Part shown: piece by piece, positions 44,840 through 53,778 of the stretch | How positions within the stretch are numbered: the first letter of the stretch is position 1 | Layout: the number at the start of each line of letters is the position of its first letter | Assembly: GCA_025463055.1 (NCBI GenBank) | Contig: JAOAPV010000005.1 | Span: forward strand, 1 to 64,000 | Length of the DNA stretch: 64,000 bases | Direction: 5' to 3' | Source: Candidatus Acidiferrum typicum | GTDB lineage: Bacteria > Acidobacteriota > Terriglobia > Acidiferrales > UBA7541 | Notes under the pieces: model-generated | Databases searched by the model: none | The model's input: the letters and a program-made list of their open reading frames with translations, nothing else | What the model was told of the DNA's origin: nothing | Made by a program: the position numbers and the translations under genes

Positions 44840-46045
44840 ATGAACGATAATCGCCCTCTCACCATTCTCTGCGTAAGCTCCTACGAAAAGGGGCAGGAAT
44901 TCCTGCGCACCTGCAAGGCCCTGGGCTGCCGCGTGCTCCTCCTCACCGTTGAAAAATTACGTGACGCCGACTGGCCGCGCGAAGCGCTCGACGACGTCTT
45001 CCTGATGCCAGAGGATATTGCCCAGCACCACCTGATCTACACAGTCAGCTACATGGCCCGCTCGCAACCAATCGATCGCATCGTCGCTCTCGACGAATTC
45101 GATATGGAAAATGTCTCCGCGCTGCGCGAGCACTTGCGCATCCCCGGCATGGGCCTCACCACCATCCGCTACTTCCGAGACAAGCTCTCTATGCGCGCCC
45201 GCGCCAAAGAAGCGGGCATCCTCGTCCCCGAATTCGTCCACGTCCTCAATTACGAGGCGATTCGCGACTTCATGCAGCGCGTCCCTGCTCCTTGGCTGCT
45301 GAAGCCGCGCTCGCAAGCCTCCGGCATCGGCATGAAAAAGATTCACAAGCCCGATGATCTCTGGCCCTGGCTCGATCAGCTCGGCGATCAACAATCCTTC
45401 TACCTCCTGGAGCAGTTCGTTCCCGGCGTTGTCTATCACGTGGACAGCATCGTTTCCGAGCGCGAGGTCCTCTTCGCGGAGCCCCACGCCTACGGCGCTC
45501 CACCTTTAGACGTCTCACATCAAGGTGGCGTATTCACCACGCGCACTTTGCCCCGCGACGCCGCCGAAACCAGGAAACTCCTCGAAGTAAATCGCGATGT
45601 GATTGAAGGTCTCGGCTATCTCCGCGGCGTCACCCACGCTGAGTTCCTGAAATCGCACGCGGACGGAAAATTCTATTTCATTGAAATCGCCGCCCGCGTC
45701 GGTGGCGCCTACATCTCTGATGTCATCGAAGCAGCCACCAACATCAACCTCTGGCGGGAATGGGCGCGTATTGAAGTCGGTGCCGGAAAGCAGCCCTACC
45801 AACTTCCGGCCGCACGCCGCGACTATGCAGGCGTGATTCTCTCGCTGGCTCGACAGCAGCATCCGGACACGTCTGCGTACAACGATCCCGAAATCGTCTA
45901 TCGCATTTCGAAATATCATCACGCCGGCTTCGTCCTCAAATCTCCGAACGCCGAACGCGTTCAACAACTCCTCGATTCCTACTCCACGCGCTTCGCCGAA
46001 GATTTCCTCGCCACACAACCGGTTCCCGATAGGCCGACTACATAG
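44840..46045 (+). CDS. ATP-grasp domain protein (carboxylate-amine ligase-like)
   Basis: The product has 401 residues. The N-terminal domain begins LTILCVSSYEKGQEFLRTCK; the ATP-grasp part contains LRIPGMGLTTIRYFRDKLSM, PWLLKPRSQASGIGMKKIH, YLLEQFVPGVVYHVDSIV and FYFIEIAARVGGAYISDVIE, the Mg/ATP-binding signature with the catalytic Glu/Asn/Arg region. Members ligate an amine to a carboxylate; the substrate is unknown. The start at 44840 lacks a good ribosome site; it is 33 bases after the esterase stop and probably in the same transcript. Confidence 0.87.
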   Translation: MNDNRPLTILCVSSYEKGQEFLRTCKALGCRVLLLTVEKLRDADWPREALDDVFLMPEDIAQHHLIYTVSYMARSQPIDRIVALDEFDMENVSALREHLRIPGMGLTTIRYFRDKLSMRARAKEAGILVPEFVHVLNYEAIRDFMQRVPAPWLLKPRSQASGIGMKKIHKPDDLWPWLDQLGDQQSFYLLEQFVPGVVYHVDSIVSEREVLFAEPHAYGAPPLDVSHQGGVFTTRTLPRDAAETRKLLEVNRDVIEGLGYLRGVTHAEFLKSHADGKFYFIEIAARVGGAYISDVIEAATNINLWREWARIEVGAGKQPYQLPAARRDYAGVILSLARQQHPDTSAYNDPEIVYRISKYHHAGFVLKSPNAERVQQLLDSYSTRFAEDFLATQPVPDRPTT

Positions 46046-46223
46046 CGCGCAAAATCACTCTTATGGTTACAAGTACAGGGTGTATGCTGTCCGCCCTGGC
46101 CTAGTAACTCTCTGGAACAGTCCTGGCACACTTTGTTTGCCGCGTACATTCCGCAGGTCTAGAGTTTCCTCTACCCCGGCCGGAAATCTGCGTGGGGTGC
46201 TGCTGTCCCTTTGGGGAGGTCCG

Positions 46224-46793
46224 ATGTGGGGGAATAAGAAACCGGAAACGCCGCAAGCCGCTCCAAGGCCGCAGGCCGCGCAACCGGAGCAAAAAAATTC
46301 ACCAGTGAATCAGTCGCCGAAGCCCGCTCCGTCGACTTTGGAGGAAAAAACCGTGAGTACAGATGCTTTGCGTCCATTGGGTGCGACTGCGGACCGCGCG
46401 ACCGCGCGGCTCGGGTCCAGCCTGCACGTGAAAGGCGAAATTACGGGCAACGAAGATCTGCAAATCGACGGCTCGGTCGAAGGACTGATCCAGCTCGACG
46501 AGCGGAAGCTGACCATCGGCGCCACTTCGAAAGTGACCGCCGACGTAATTGCCCGCGAAGTTGTGGTCTACGGCAACGTGAAGGGAAATCTTCGCGCCAA
46601 GGATCGCATCGAAATCAAGAAAGATGGCTCGGTCGTCGGCGACCTGACCACCTCGCGCATCATGATCGAAGACGGCGCCTACTTCAAAGGTTCTATCGAG
46701 ATCGACAAGACTGCCGAGAAGGAATCCCGCAGCAGCGCGTTCGCGAAGCCCGCGACCGCGAACGCCGGAGCACCGGCGGCAAAAACTATTTAA
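46224..46793 (+). CDS. Bactofilin
   Basis: The product has 189 residues. The start at 46224 has GGGGAGG three bases upstream. A Pro/Gln-rich disordered N-terminus (1-55) precedes the bactofilin beta-helix (about 65-165): LGSSLHVKGEITGNEDLQID, SVEGLIQLDERKLTIGATSK, VTADVIAREVVVYGNVKGN and GSVVGDLTTSRIMIEDGAYF. A short Ala-rich tail ends it. Bactofilins form apolar filaments that scaffold wall enzymes and cell shape. The in-frame upstream ATG at 46080 is not used. Confidence 0.95.
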   Translation: MWGNKKPETPQAAPRPQAAQPEQKNSPVNQSPKPAPSTLEEKTVSTDALRPLGATADRATARLGSSLHVKGEITGNEDLQIDGSVEGLIQLDERKLTIGATSKVTADVIAREVVVYGNVKGNLRAKDRIEIKKDGSVVGDLTTSRIMIEDGAYFKGSIEIDKTAEKESRSSAFAKPATANAGAPAAKTI

Positions 46794-46821
46794 CTTTCCC
46801 AACTCCGAGTACCTCCCCAAG

Positions 46822-46852
46822 ACGGCGCGGGCTTCGGTCCGCGCCGTTTTGC
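46822..46852 (+). terminator. Intrinsic terminator after the bactofilin gene
   Basis: ACGGCGCGG (46822-46830) pairs with CCGCGCCGT (46839-46847) across a CTTCGGT-type tetraloop region, followed by TTTTGCTTT. It lies 29 bases after the stop and ends the transcript. Confidence 0.88.
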
Positions 46853-46962
46853 TTTGCCATCCCTCCTTGTAGGGGTACAGCACTGCTGCACCCCAGCTTG
46901 GCGTGATCGATCATTTTACGATTTCCTTCCTCAGGCTATCTTTTGTACCGGATATTAATCAC

Positions 46963-46990
46963 TTGACAATATCTAACGCAGGTTTACTCT
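46963..46990 (+). promoter_or_regulatory. Candidate promoter of the large lipoprotein gene
   Basis: TTGACA (46963-46968) and TACTCT (46985-46990) are 16 bases apart, about 40 bases before the start at 47030. The -35 is perfect; the -10 is weak. Confidence 0.45.
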
Positions 46991-47029
46991 GCAAGAATTA
47001 CCAATGGGCTGTTGGAGTCAGCTCGCGCT

Positions 47030-50000
47030 ATGCAGCACTTAAGAAACCGCGCGTCTGGCAGCATCTTCCTTCCTTTGCTGCTCGTCTGCGCTGGATGTGG
47101 AGGCGGCGGTGGCTCGTCCGCAAGCGTCCAGCCGCCTCCAACGCCTTCGCCCGACTTCGCAATCACACTCTCTTCCAATTCGCTCTCCGTCGCGCAAGGC
47201 GCAACCAGCGCCCCCATCACTGTTTCCGTATCCGGCCAAAACGGCTTTACGGGAATAGCCCACGTAACACTAGCCGGTGTTCCCGGCGGCGTGGTTTCGA
47301 ATCCCTCCAGTCCGTTCAACGTCGCATCCGGCACGAACACCGCCGTCGTTTTCGGTGCGACGTCCACCGCTGCAACAGGCAATTTCACGATTACCGCGCA
47401 AGGCAGTAGCGGCTCCGTGTCTCACTACGCCACGCTCGCCCTTGTAGTTCAAGTCGGCACCGTCGTTTTACTCCCGCGCACCGCCTACGCACGCACAGAC
47501 GCGATAGCCACACTCGACGATCCGCCAGGAGAACCGCGCCATCGCCACATTGCCTACGACGCCGCAAACAAGCACGTTTTCGTAGCTAATCGCGCAATGA
47601 ACCGCGTCGAAATATTCTCAACCTTCGACCAAACGCGCGTAGCGCAAATCGCCGTCCCCGGCGCCACCAGCGCCGACATTTCCGCGGACGGCGCCACCCT
47701 CTGGGTCGGCACCACAACCGAACAAGCGATCGCGGTCGACACTACCACCCTGAAAGTGAAATCGCGTTATCCCATCCAGTCGCTCTCGCCAATCCCAAAC
47801 AGCGTCTTCGATCGCTCCGAAGAGTTGCTGCCCATGTCCACCGGCAAAATAATGGTGCGCCTCCGCCAATCCACCATTGCGCAATCGCTGCTCGCGATTT
47901 GGGATCCCAGGCCAAACTCACTCACAAATCTCACTTCCGTCGAGCCCGCCCTTTTCCAGAACGGCCTCGGCGCAATGGCGCGCACCGGAGATCACACAAA
48001 AATCATCGTCGCGGCAAGTGACGCAAGCGGTGAACTGGCAATTTTCGACGCCAACGGCGCCGCAATCGCGGGCCCGCACGGCCTCGGCACGGGTACAATC
48101 CCGCTCGTCGCCGCGAATCCCGATGGCAGCCGTTTCGCCGTCGAGTTCGTCTCCGCTGGCGCAGCGCAACTTTTTCTTCTCGACTCCGCACTCAACCAAA
48201 TCGCCGCGCCAGTCTCCTTCAGCGCCCAAGGCCTCGCATTTTCGCGCGACGGAAATTTACTCTACGCCAGTGAGAGCGCCGCCGGCCCTCCGCTCGTCGT
48301 CGTCTTCGATGGCCGGACAATGCAGCCCATCGGCCAGGTCCCCGACGCCTCCATCCAGGGCGTGCACTCGGCAATAGAAGAAGCCGATGAAACCAAGCTC
48401 CTTTTCGCCATCAGCAATCGCGGCATCACCTTCATCGACGCCGCAAAGCCGACTACGCTTCCCTTCTCAACTCCGTCGTTTGCATCGGCGCCCACCGCGC
48501 AGCCATCGCAAGGATCCATCACTGGCGGCACCGCTACCATCCTCACCGGCCAAAGTTTCGAATCTACCGCCCAAATCACATTCGGCCAGCAGCTCGCAAC
48601 ACCCGCAACGGTCAGCGCCACACAGATTCAAGTCACCGCTCCGCCAAGCGTCACAAACGGGGCTGTCACCCTCGCCGCTCATTTCCCAAGCGGCTGGCTC
48701 GCCATCGCGCCCGATGCCTTCAGCTACGGCCCGCAAATTATCGAAGTTCTCCCCAACGCGGGTTCGAAAGCCGGCGGCGACGCAATCCAAATCTACGGCT
48801 ACGGTTTCGGCAGCGACGCGACCCAGATCACCTCAAAAATTGCCGGCGCAACCGCGACTGTGCAAAAAGTGGAAGACGTCACGTCTCTTGCTAATTCGCT
48901 CGCCCTCGATTCCACATATCCGTTCCCGCTGCAACGCATCACGTTGCTGACTCCGCCCGGAACTCCCGGCCAATCCGACGTGAGCGTTAGTTCGTCGGCA
49001 GGCGTCACAGTCTCGGCCCGAGCATTTCAGTACACGCAGTCTGCGCAAATCTTCGCCAAGCCCGGCCTGTACAAATTTATTCTCTACGACCAAAAGCGCC
49101 AGTCGCTTTATCTAACGACCACCGACCATGTTGACGTTTTCGACTTAGCCGCCGCGCAATTCCACGCCACAGCTATCACTCCGCCCGGCGGCCCTCCTCC
49201 AAACGCCGCGTTCCGCGGCCTCTCGCTGACGCCCGACGCGTCGCAGTTAGTCGTCGCCGATTTCGGCGCACAAAGTATTTATCTCTTCAATCCCGATGCC
49301 GGCACAGGCACGACCGTCCCGGTCGGCGGCGTGGCTGGCTTCCTGAATTCCGGTCCCGCCCGCGTCGCCGCCACGAGCGCTCAAACCGTTTTCGTCGCCA
49401 TGAGCGGCGAAGGCGGCTCGTCCGCCGCGTGCAGTTCCTGCCTCTCGCAACTAAATCTCTCCGCCAGTCCGCCCACCGTGCAGCCCGCCCCGCAGCCAGA
49501 GGTCACCACGCTGACCGGCGTGCCGCTCATCCAAGCAGACGCCGCGGGCGAGAGCGTGTTTCTCGCCTACGACGCAGTTCCCGCCGGCCCCGCCGGAACA
49601 TGGTCCGCGACGGCCCCCAATAAATTCACCACCTCGCTCGCCAAAGAATCCGCCATCGATATCGCCGCAGCTTCCGACGGCACCATTTTCGCTTCCCGCA
49701 CGAGCAGCGGCACAGAAATGCGCACCTCCAACCTTACGCTCACCGCCCTCGCCGCCAGTCCTGAGCTGGAGCAAATTCCCACTCAAGTTTTGGTCCCCGG
49801 TATGACCCTGCACCCAACCGGTGCCCTGCTCTATCAACCATTTCTCACCGGCCCCCCGCCGGCCGCGCCTCACGCCACCGGCATCCAAGGCGGCGTCGAC
49901 ATTCTCGACACCCACTCAGGCCGCCTGCGCCTCCGCATCTTCTTGCCCGAACCGCTCGCCGCGCTATCCACCGATCTCGATGCGCTCCGCGGCAGCTTCC

Positions 50001-50329
50001 TGGCGGTCGACGAAAACGGCCAAAGAATTTTCGCCCTGACCACCTCCGGCCTGACGGTCGTGCGACTCGCTAACGTGCCGCTAGCGATCGGCACAATTTC
50101 CCCGGCAGCCGCACCAGCCTCAGGAGGCGCCACGCTGACAATCCGCGGCAGCGGCTTCCAATCAGGCGTCACCGTAGCCATTAACGGAAAATCCGTCGCG
50201 ACAACCTTCAAGGACATCAACACGCTAACAGTAACAACTCCGCCTCTAACCGCCGGCCCGCAGCAAATCGTGATCACCAATCCAGACGGCAACTCCTACA
50301 CCCTAGACGCCGCCTTCACCGTCAACTAA
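47030..50329 (+). CDS. Large beta-propeller/TIG-domain lipoprotein
   Basis: The product has 1099 residues. A lipoprotein-type signal (IFLPLLLVCAGC) is followed by a Gly/Ser/Pro spacer and an Ig-like domain (about 50-140). Next comes a beta-propeller region with HRHIAYDAANKHVFVANRAM and FDRTMQP-like blades, a TIG/IPT domain (SQGSITGGTATILTGQSFES), a second TIG domain (IIEVLPNAGSKAGGDAIQIY), a second propeller (about 690-1000) and a final TIG domain (GTISPAAAPASGGATLTIRG). It is a surface protein of unknown ligand. The start at 47030 is preferred over TTG 47012; the ribosome site is weak. Confidence 0.9.
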   Translation: MQHLRNRASGSIFLPLLLVCAGCGGGGGSSASVQPPPTPSPDFAITLSSNSLSVAQGATSAPITVSVSGQNGFTGIAHVTLAGVPGGVVSNPSSPFNVASGTNTAVVFGATSTAATGNFTITAQGSSGSVSHYATLALVVQVGTVVLLPRTAYARTDAIATLDDPPGEPRHRHIAYDAANKHVFVANRAMNRVEIFSTFDQTRVAQIAVPGATSADISADGATLWVGTTTEQAIAVDTTTLKVKSRYPIQSLSPIPNSVFDRSEELLPMSTGKIMVRLRQSTIAQSLLAIWDPRPNSLTNLTSVEPALFQNGLGAMARTGDHTKIIVAASDASGELAIFDANGAAIAGPHGLGTGTIPLVAANPDGSRFAVEFVSAGAAQLFLLDSALNQIAAPVSFSAQGLAFSRDGNLLYASESAAGPPLVVVFDGRTMQPIGQVPDASIQGVHSAIEEADETKLLFAISNRGITFIDAAKPTTLPFSTPSFASAPTAQPSQGSITGGTATILTGQSFESTAQITFGQQLATPATVSATQIQVTAPPSVTNGAVTLAAHFPSGWLAIAPDAFSYGPQIIEVLPNAGSKAGGDAIQIYGYGFGSDATQITSKIAGATATVQKVEDVTSLANSLALDSTYPFPLQRITLLTPPGTPGQSDVSVSSSAGVTVSARAFQYTQSAQIFAKPGLYKFILYDQKRQSLYLTTTDHVDVFDLAAAQFHATAITPPGGPPPNAAFRGLSLTPDASQLVVADFGAQSIYLFNPDAGTGTTVPVGGVAGFLNSGPARVAATSAQTVFVAMSGEGGSSAACSSCLSQLNLSASPPTVQPAPQPEVTTLTGVPLIQADAAGESVFLAYDAVPAGPAGTWSATAPNKFTTSLAKESAIDIAAASDGTIFASRTSSGTEMRTSNLTLTALAASPELEQIPTQVLVPGMTLHPTGALLYQPFLTGPPPAAPHATGIQGGVDILDTHSGRLRLRIFLPEPLAALSTDLDALRGSFLAVDENGQRIFALTTSGLTVVRLANVPLAIGTISPAAAPASGGATLTIRGSGFQSGVTVAINGKSVATTFKDINTLTVTTPPLTAGPQQIVITNPDGNSYTLDAAFTVN

Positions 50330-50470
50330 TCTCCGAGCTGTTAATCGCCGTGTAGCGCAGGGCGGAGTCCCCCGACCTGGTCCGCGCAGCAGCCGGACAG
50401 CCCTGCGGCTTTCGCTTCATTTGCTAACGCCCCGCGCGTCCACCACATATTTCGCTGCTAAAATGAACTC

Positions 50471-50614
50471 ATGCAGCGCAAAATCTTTTGGATAACCTTC
50501 ACGATCATCGGTCTCATCGCCGATTTCGCATTGCCGTTTTGGTGGGCCCTAATCGCAACAATCCCGATTGGCCTGGCAAGTTGGTGGATCGCCTACCGCA
50601 GCGATTGGTTCTAA
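50471..50614 (+). CDS. 47-aa membrane protein
   Basis: This short frame starts MQRKIFWITFTIIGLIADFA and ends in ASWWIAYRSDWF at a TAA at 50612-50614. It has two predicted hydrophobic segments (ITFTIIGLIADFALPFWW and ALIATIPIGLASWWIA) and a basic N-terminus. Clear spans and sensible composition make it a probable small membrane protein. There is no strong ribosome site. Function unknown. Confidence 0.55.
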   Translation: MQRKIFWITFTIIGLIADFALPFWWALIATIPIGLASWWIAYRSDWF

Positions 50615-50726
50615 CCTGCCCACCCAGGTCGCGTCGCTTGCAACAACCGTTCCGGCGTAACATTAGCCAACTTGAGTTATATTGCCCTTCGCACCCAAGG
50701 TGTCCCGCTACAGGAGGAATCATCCC

Positions 50727-51257
50727 GTGCGCTACCACATTCGCGGATTCGTATCCGCCACCACCTTACTCGCCGCCGCAAGCACCGTTCTGCTCAGTTC
50801 TCTCGCCGCACAACAAGTCCCGAAGGAACTCCAGCCGCCCCCCAACGAACAACTTCTTCTGCAGGTCCACGCGAAGGGCGACCAAGTCTACGCCTGCAAA
50901 AGCGACACCGCGCAATTTACTTGGACTCTAAAAGCTCCCGACGCCCAGCTCTTCGACAAGGACGGCAAGCCCTTCGGCAAACATTTCGCTGGACCTTCAT
51001 GGGAAGCGACTGACGGCAGCCGCGTGACCGGCAAAGCCGTTTCCAATGCGCCCTCGCCCGACGCCAATTCCATTCCCTGGCTTCTAGTCAACGTCGTCAG
51101 CCACGACGGCACGGGCGTTCTCACCCGCGCCACTACAATCCAGCGCCTCAACACCAAAGGTGGCAAAGCGCCAGCCTCAGGCTGCGATGCCTCCCACGTA
51201 GGCCAGGAACTTCGCGTACCCTACTCCGCCGATTACCTCTTCTACGCCCCGAAATGA
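50727..51257 (+). CDS. Exported DUF3455-domain protein
   Basis: The product has 176 residues from a GTG start with AGGAGG nine bases upstream. The signal peptide (ATTLLAAASTVLLSSLAAQQ) is followed by the DUF3455 pattern: LLQVHAKGDQVYACKSD, FTWTLKAPDAQLFDKDGKPF, GKHFAGPSWEATDGS, PWLLVNVVSHDGTGVLT and the C-terminal CDASHVGQELRVPYSADYLF with a conserved cysteine. Function unknown; it is widespread in secreted proteins of bacteria and fungi. Not coupled to its neighbours. Confidence 0.88.
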   Translation: MRYHIRGFVSATTLLAAASTVLLSSLAAQQVPKELQPPPNEQLLLQVHAKGDQVYACKSDTAQFTWTLKAPDAQLFDKDGKPFGKHFAGPSWEATDGSRVTGKAVSNAPSPDANSIPWLLVNVVSHDGTGVLTRATTIQRLNTKGGKAPASGCDASHVGQELRVPYSADYLFYAPK

Positions 51258-51299
51258 CGTCATCTCTCTGACTCGTCTCTCGCTTAGCGCGCCTTCGCA

Positions 51300-52127
51300 A
51301 TGACTCGCCCCAACCACAAGCCTAAAATCATCGAGCACTATGACGTCGTGAGTCCCTTTTATCGCTCACTTTGGGGCGAGCACCTTCATCACGGATATTG
51401 GATTCGTGGTGACGAATCAAAGGAAAAAGCGCAACTTCAGCTGACCGAGCATCTCGCCCAGCTCGCAAACGTAAAACCCGGCTCCGACATTCTTGACGTT
51501 GGCTGCGGCTTCGGCGCCAGCAGCCTTTATTTGGCCAAGCACTATGCCACCACGGTCACAGGCATAACCATTTCCCCAGTACAGGTCGAAATGGCAACTC
51601 AGTCCGCCGCAGCGAAAGGACTCGATGCGAAATTTCTCTTAATGGACGCCGAAGCGATGACGTTTCAGAAGCAGTTCGATATTCTCTGGTCCGTGGAATC
51701 TATATCCCACCTGCAGGACCTCCCGGCCTTCTTTTCTTCTGCCTCCGAACTCCTCAAGCCGGCAGGCTCCCTCGCAATCACCGACTGGTTCAAAAAAAAG
51801 AACCTGACGCCCGCGGAGACGCGAAAGTTTATCGATCCCATCGAGAAAGGCATGTTCGTCGAACTCCAAACAATGGAGGACTATGAACAACTCCTAATCT
51901 CCAACGGCCTGCAAATCATGCACCGCGAAGTTCTAAATCGGAATTGCGAGCAAACCTGGGACCTCGGTCTCGAGATCATCAAATACAAACATTTCTGGGC
52001 CCTCGCAGCGAAACTCGGCGCCCACTTCGTCTCCTATCTGAAGGCATTCCAGGCCATGCGCGCCGGCTTCGCTTCCGGCAACTTCGTCTACGGCCTCTTC
52101 GTCGCCTCCAAAATTCCAAGCGTCTAA
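51300..52127 (+). CDS. SAM-dependent methyltransferase (gamma-tocopherol-methyltransferase-like)
   Basis: The product has 275 residues. SAM-binding motif I is ILDVGCGFGASSLYLAK (about 65-80), followed by GITISPVQVEMA, a D/E-A-E post-II segment LLMDAEAMTF and WSVESISHLQD. This is the class I fold with the spacing of small-molecule C-methyltransferases of the tocopherol/sterol group. The C-terminal half (about 190-275) has a longer lid. Substrate unknown. Confidence 0.88.
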   Translation: MTRPNHKPKIIEHYDVVSPFYRSLWGEHLHHGYWIRGDESKEKAQLQLTEHLAQLANVKPGSDILDVGCGFGASSLYLAKHYATTVTGITISPVQVEMATQSAAAKGLDAKFLLMDAEAMTFQKQFDILWSVESISHLQDLPAFFSSASELLKPAGSLAITDWFKKKNLTPAETRKFIDPIEKGMFVELQTMEDYEQLLISNGLQIMHREVLNRNCEQTWDLGLEIIKYKHFWALAAKLGAHFVSYLKAFQAMRAGFASGNFVYGLFVASKIPSV

Positions 52128-52225
52128 GAAACGTGGGGCGAGCGATTTTGCAGTATGCTGTCCGGCGAAACAACGGCCCTGGTTGGAGGCCGCATGAGTG
52201 ATTCAGCGATAACGGAGAGCCGAGC

Positions 52226-53743
52226 GTGACAACACGTCGAGAAGTTTTGAAATATGCGGGCCTGGGAGTGGGTGCCGCGGCAGCTTCAGCATTGGGAATG
52301 CCGGTAAACGCCAAAGTCGCAGCGAACCAGGCGCAGTCTCCGACGAAGCCCGCGCAGACAGAAATCACCGATAAGAGCGGCAAGCGTCTGGCCGTCGGGC
52401 CGGAAACCACCTGGACGAAGCCCACGAAAAAGACTGCGCCAGCCGACGTCACGGTTGACCCAACGAAAGCGGCGCAGACGATCTTGGGATTTGGCGCGGC
52501 ATTTACCGACGCGTCCTGCTTCACGCTCTCGCGCCTGAGTGATAGCGATCGCGCGAACCTCCTGCACACGATGTTCGGCCAGGATCAACATGCCCTCAGC
52601 ATAGGGCGCATTCCCATCGGCGCGAGCGATTACAGCACCTCGGTATACAGCTACGACGACGGCCCAGCCGATCCGGATCTCAAGCGCTTCAGCATCGACC
52701 ACGATCGCGACTACATTTTGCCGACCTTACGAGCCGCGCTCACCGCCAATCCGGATCTGTTTCTGTTCAGCTCGCCGTGGAGTCCTCCGGGATGGATGAA
52801 GTACAGCAACTCCATGCTGGGCGGAAACATTCGTCCAGAAAATATTCAGACCTACGCGCGATACTTTCAGAAATTCGTGAACGAGTACGCTGCGGCAGGC
52901 GTGAAAGTGCATGCGGTCACGACCCAGAATGAGATCGACGCCGACCAGGGCGGCCGAATGCCCGCATGTCCCTGGCCGGAAGAGGACGAGGAGCGCCTCG
53001 TGGCAGCGCTCGGCCCGCTGCTCGAACCAAGCGGCACGAAAATCTGGACGCTCGACCACAATTACAATTTGTTCGGCCGCGCCCTGGATCAACTCTCGCG
53101 CCCCCGCATCAAGAAGTACGTGAACACCGTCGCCTGGCACGGCTACGTGGGTAGCCCGGAAATGATGGTCAACGTGAAGCAGAAATTTCCAGACGTCGAA
53201 ATGCATTGGACCGAAGGCGGCGACGATTACAAGTTCCCCGATTATTTGACGAACTGGAGCAAGTGGGGCGCAACCTTCGCCGGCATTCTGGCCAACGGCC
53301 CGCAAAGTATCACGATGTGGAATCTGGCTCTCGATGAGCGCGGCCGGCCCAACATCGGCCCCTTCGATTGCGGCGGCCTGGTGCAGATTCATTCGCAAAC
53401 CAAAGAAATCACGCGCACCGGATTGTATTGGGCGTTGGTGCACCACGCCCGCGCGTTTCGCCGCGGCGCTGTGATCGTCGCTTCGCACGACGCGAACGGC
53501 GACCTTCCCTCTGTGAACGCCGCCCTGATCGGCCAGCCCGCGTCTTCGTCAACGGTGACAGCCACCCCGAATAGCGCCGCGACTTCGCGCGTCTATCACG
53601 CAGCCGCAAAAAATCCCGACGGCTCAATCGTGCTAGTGCTAACGAATCCGGGCAACGCGAAAGACGTCACAGTTGCGTGCGCCGGCCAGATTGCGAAAAT
53701 CGCCCTCACCGCGGATTCCATCACCACGCTGCGCTGGAGCTGA
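52226..53743 (+). CDS. Glycoside hydrolase family 30-like enzyme
   Basis: The product has 505 residues from a GTG start (GGAG eight bases upstream). A Tat-like signal (TTRREVLKYAGLGVGAAAAS) is followed by a beta-jelly-roll segment and a (beta/alpha)8 barrel: QTILGFGAAFTDASCFTLSR, FLFSSPWSPPGWMKYSNSML, the acid/base Glu in TTQNEIDAD and the nucleophile Glu in MHWTEGGDD. This is the GH30 glucosylceramidase/xylosidase pattern. Export, possibly by Tat, implies polysaccharide or glycolipid degradation outside the cytoplasm. The precise substrate is unknown. Confidence 0.92.
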   Translation: MTTRREVLKYAGLGVGAAAASALGMPVNAKVAANQAQSPTKPAQTEITDKSGKRLAVGPETTWTKPTKKTAPADVTVDPTKAAQTILGFGAAFTDASCFTLSRLSDSDRANLLHTMFGQDQHALSIGRIPIGASDYSTSVYSYDDGPADPDLKRFSIDHDRDYILPTLRAALTANPDLFLFSSPWSPPGWMKYSNSMLGGNIRPENIQTYARYFQKFVNEYAAAGVKVHAVTTQNEIDADQGGRMPACPWPEEDEERLVAALGPLLEPSGTKIWTLDHNYNLFGRALDQLSRPRIKKYVNTVAWHGYVGSPEMMVNVKQKFPDVEMHWTEGGDDYKFPDYLTNWSKWGATFAGILANGPQSITMWNLALDERGRPNIGPFDCGGLVQIHSQTKEITRTGLYWALVHHARAFRRGAVIVASHDANGDLPSVNAALIGQPASSSTVTATPNSAATSRVYHAAAKNPDGSIVLVLTNPGNAKDVTVACAGQIAKIALTADSITTLRWS

Positions 53744-53778
53744 ATTCAAACTTTGCGGTGCCCGCTGAGATCGCTCAC